Positions 6,999-8,509 of a DNA stretch of 8,509 bases are shown piece after piece. This DNA is from Pontimonas sp. Lineage in GTDB: Bacteria; Actinomycetota; Actinomycetes; Actinomycetales; Microbacteriaceae. The stretch covers positions 1 through 8,509 of the forward strand of contig JAIOWW010000046.1 in the NCBI GenBank assembly GCA_021741925.1, written 5' to 3'. The notes under the pieces were generated by a model, which saw only the letters and a list, made by a program, of their open reading frames with translations, did not search any database and was not told where the DNA came from. How positions within the stretch are numbered: position 1 is the stretch's first letter; each line of letters starts with the position of its first letter. Both the position numbers and the translations under genes were made by a program.

Positions 6999-7033
6999 TG
7001 AAGAAAACTCTCATCTTCAACTAGAGCTTGAAG
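6999..7033 (+). repeat. Alternating inverted repeats TGAAG / CTTCA / TGAAG
   Basis: TGAAGA (6999-7004) is inverted as TCTTCA (7014-7019), and CTTCAA (7015-7020) is inverted as TTGAAG (7028-7033). The middle copy can pair with either flank, so two mutually exclusive 6-bp hairpins with loops of 9 and 7 are possible; as DNA the set could be an operator. The stems are short and function is unproven. Confidence 0.4.
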
Positions 7034-7043
7034 GTTTATCACG

Positions 7044-7050
7044 AAGGAGA
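7044..7050 (+). promoter_or_regulatory. Ribosome binding site of ftsZ
   Basis: AAGGAGA, the strongest Shine-Dalgarno match noticed in the window, ends 4 bases before GTG 7055. It decides the ftsZ start in favour of GTG 7055 over the in-frame TTG 7028, which lies upstream of it and lacks a comparable site. Strong initiation fits the high cellular demand for FtsZ. Confidence 0.8.
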
Positions 7051-7054
7051 GCCG

Positions 7055-8200
7055 GTGTCCGGTCAACATAACTACAACGCCCTCATCAAGGTAGTGGGGG
7101 TCGGGGGTGGTGGCGTCAATGCAGTCAACCGCATGATCGATCGTGGCCTGCGTGGTGTTGAGTTCATTGCCATCAACACTGACGCGCAGGCGCTGTTGAT
7201 GAGTGACGCGGACGTGAAGCTTGACGTGGGTCGAGACCTCACCAGGGGATTGGGTGCCGGTGCGGACCCCGAAGTGGGTCGTCGAGCTGCCGAGGACCAC
7301 CAAGAGGAAATAGAACAAGCTCTCGCCGGTGCGGACATGGTGTTCGTCACGGCGGGCGAAGGTGGTGGAACGGGAACCGGCGGGGCGCCTGTTGTTGCCC
7401 GTATCGCCAAGTCGATTGGCGCACTCACCGTGGGTATTGTTACGAAGCCTTTTGCTTTCGAGGGTAAGCGCCGTATGTCGCAGGCTGAAGTGGGTGTTCA
7501 GGCTCTCAAAGACGAAGTCGACACCCTCATTGTGGTTCCCAACGACCGACTGCTCGAGATCTCGGATCGCACCATCAGCATGCTGGAGGCTTTCGAAACC
7601 GCGGACCATGTCCTGTTGGCGGGCGTTCAAGGCATTACGGACCTCATCACCACACCTGGTCTGATCAACCTCGACTTCGCTGATGTGAAGTCAGTAATGC
7701 AGGACGCGGGAACCGCCCTCATGGGGATTGGTTCGGCCCGTGGTGCAGACCGCGCTATCAAAGCGGCCGAGCTCGCCGTGGCCTCACCGCTTCTGGAATC
7801 GAGCATCGAAGGGGCGCAGGGTGTCCTGCTGTCGATCCAAGGTGGGTCAAATCTGGGCCTCTACGAAATCAACGACGCCGCGAAACTCGTCGAGGAGGCA
7901 GTCCATCCCGATGCCAACATCATCTTCGGAGCGGTCATCGACGACTCTTTGGGTGACGAAGTTCGCGTGACCGTGGTGGCGGCAGGATTTGATGAATCCC
8001 AGCAACGGGCATCTGCCGCTGTCGCTCCAGCTAGTGACGGGGAGAGTCAACCCTCGAGCGCTGGTGCGACCCCGGAAGCCGAAGAATCGTGGTTACTGCC
8101 GTCTGAGGAGCGCCCGGCTTCCGTGCCCGAGGAAGCTCCGGCTTTCGCGGCGGAGGCTGACGAGGACAACGAGCTCGACGTTCCCGAATTCCTCCGCTAG
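7055..8200 (+). CDS. ftsZ: FtsZ, tubulin-like cell division GTPase
   Basis: FtsZ polymerises into the Z-ring that sets the division site and organises septal wall synthesis. From GTG 7055 the protein has 381 residues and begins MSGQHNYNALIKVVGVGGGG, a normal FtsZ start; TTG 7028 would add nine residues that do not look like the family. Motifs: the nucleotide-binding GVGGGGVNAVNRM (15-27), NTDAQAL, the tubulin signature GGGTGTG (103-109), and the T7 loop NLDFADVK with D207 and D210 that complete the GTPase site of the neighbouring subunit. The globular part ends around residue 317 (VRVTVVAAGF). An acidic Ala/Pro/Glu/Ser-rich linker of about 50 residues follows, then the C-terminal peptide ELDVPEFLR, which in actinobacteria binds partners such as SepF. 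It is separated from ftsQ by a regulatory gap and lies 8 bases before the next gene. Confidence 0.98.
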   Translation: MSGQHNYNALIKVVGVGGGGVNAVNRMIDRGLRGVEFIAINTDAQALLMSDADVKLDVGRDLTRGLGAGADPEVGRRAAEDHQEEIEQALAGADMVFVTAGEGGGTGTGGAPVVARIAKSIGALTVGIVTKPFAFEGKRRMSQAEVGVQALKDEVDTLIVVPNDRLLEISDRTISMLEAFETADHVLLAGVQGITDLITTPGLINLDFADVKSVMQDAGTALMGIGSARGADRAIKAAELAVASPLLESSIEGAQGVLLSIQGGSNLGLYEINDAAKLVEEAVHPDANIIFGAVIDDSLGDEVRVTVVAAGFDESQQRASAAVAPASDGESQPSSAGATPEAEESWLLPSEERPASVPEEAPAFAAEADEDNELDVPEFLR

Positions 8201-8208
8201 AGGCTCCT

Positions 8209-8509
8209 GTGTCCGAGACGCTTGCGGATCGGTGGCGGGGGGTTCAGGAGCGAGTAGCCGAGGCCTGTCGAGACGCTGGTCGCAGCCCTGACGAGGTCAC
8301 CACCATTGTGGTGACGAAGTTTCATCCGGCGGCTCTGGCGCGGCAACTCCACGAGTTGGGGGTGCGCCATGTGGGGGAGAACCGTCACCAGGACGCCGCT
8401 CCCAAACAGCTGGAAGTGGCAGATCTGGATCTCACATGGCACTTCGTCGGGCAGTTGCAATCCAATAAGGCGCGGGCCGTCGCGTCATATTGCGATGTCA
8501 TCCACTCCG
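8209..8509 (+). CDS. YggS/PLPBP-family pyridoxal phosphate homeostasis protein, N-terminal part (partial)
   Basis: This open frame runs off the right edge; 100 codons are visible from GTG 8209. PLPBP proteins (YggS, YlmE, PROSC) bind pyridoxal 5'-phosphate and help control free PLP and amino-acid pools without a known catalytic reaction. Family motifs are clear: VVTKFHP with the PLP-binding lysine at K37, LGVRHVGENRHQDA (51-63), and TWHFVGQLQSNKARAV (76-91), followed by CDVIHS. TAGAGG at 8198-8203 overlaps the ftsZ stop and serves as ribosome binding site, 5 bases before the start, so it is likely co-expressed with ftsZ. The location after ftsZ and usually before sepF is typical of Gram-positive dcw clusters. 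No pgeF/ylmD-type gene lies between ftsZ and this gene. Confidence 0.93.
   Translation, partial: MSETLADRWRGVQERVAEACRDAGRSPDEVTTIVVTKFHPAALARQLHELGVRHVGENRHQDAAPKQLEVADLDLTWHFVGQLQSNKARAVASYCDVIHS

Larger units (their letters stand above)
6908..7054 (+). promoter_or_regulatory. ftsQ-ftsZ intergenic leader, probable ftsZ control region
   Basis: This 147-bp gap before ftsZ is the largest in the window. In actinobacteria ftsZ commonly has its own promoters in and around ftsQ, so a promoter here is expected, but I cannot pick a confident -35/-10 pair. Visible elements are a pyrimidine block CTCTCCT (6914-6920) exactly complementary to the ftsZ ribosome binding region AGGAGAG (7045-7051), a CCGCGACACGCC block (6931-6942), and three alternating copies of TGAAG/CTTCA (6999-7003, 7015-7019, 7029-7033). 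The AT-rich part lies at about 6991-7040. There is no strong terminator after ftsQ: only five Ts at 6909-6913 without a proper stem. Confidence 0.5.

Noticed and set aside
7028..7054. Upstream TTG start for FtsZ adding nine residues
   Set aside because: AAGGAGA at 7044-7050 falls inside this extension and points to GTG 7055; the extra residues do not resemble FtsZ N-termini.
6794..7630. Long minus-strand open frame (278 codons) opposite the ftsQ end and ftsZ
   Set aside because: It spans the ftsQ-ftsZ gap and mirrors conserved ftsZ codons; no recognisable domain and no fitting start signal.

Overview
This window is a division and cell wall (dcw) cluster. All genes lie on the plus strand in the usual actinobacterial order: the 3' end of murF, then mraY, a murD-position gene, ftsW, murG, murC, ftsQ, ftsZ and the 5' part of a yggS-type PLP-protein gene. 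Several sequence features point to an actinobacterium of the order Micrococcales, most likely Microbacteriaceae or a close relative: the gene order, frequent GTG and TTG starts, GC content in the high fifties by eye, an FtsZ tail ending in LDVPEFLR, and the wording of the MurD-like N-terminus (LTSW..SW.GLRV). This placement rests on remembered family patterns; no search was run.

Layout: positions 1-155 hold the MurF C-terminus. From mraY to murD, and from ftsW through murG and murC to ftsQ, neighbouring genes overlap by 4 to 13 bases, which suggests translational coupling. Only two gaps are larger than a few bases: 95 bp before ftsW and about 147 bp before ftsZ. The second carries a strong Shine-Dalgarno sequence and several short inverted repeats and is the best place for extra control. 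No gene-free stretch exceeds 300 bases, and there are no RNA genes, mobile elements or CRISPR arrays.

The products form one pathway. MurC and MurF (with MurD, if active) build the cytoplasmic UDP-MurNAc-peptide. MraY loads it onto undecaprenyl phosphate to give lipid I, and MurG adds GlcNAc to give lipid II. FtsW is the septal glycan polymerase, FtsQ is the divisome scaffold and FtsZ forms the cytoskeletal ring.

The standout is the gene in the murD slot. It is an intact reading frame of about 330 codons whose N-terminal UDP-substrate-binding domain still reads as MurD. However, the ATP P-loop (lysine replaced by aspartate), the GNIG and E-x-SS motifs, the DHLDWH motif and the whole C-terminal ligase domain are gone. 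It looks like a retained MurD pseudoenzyme, so D-glutamate must be added by something outside this window. The visible MurF tail also lacks a conserved KGSR/KSSR-type motif, which is worth checking together with it.
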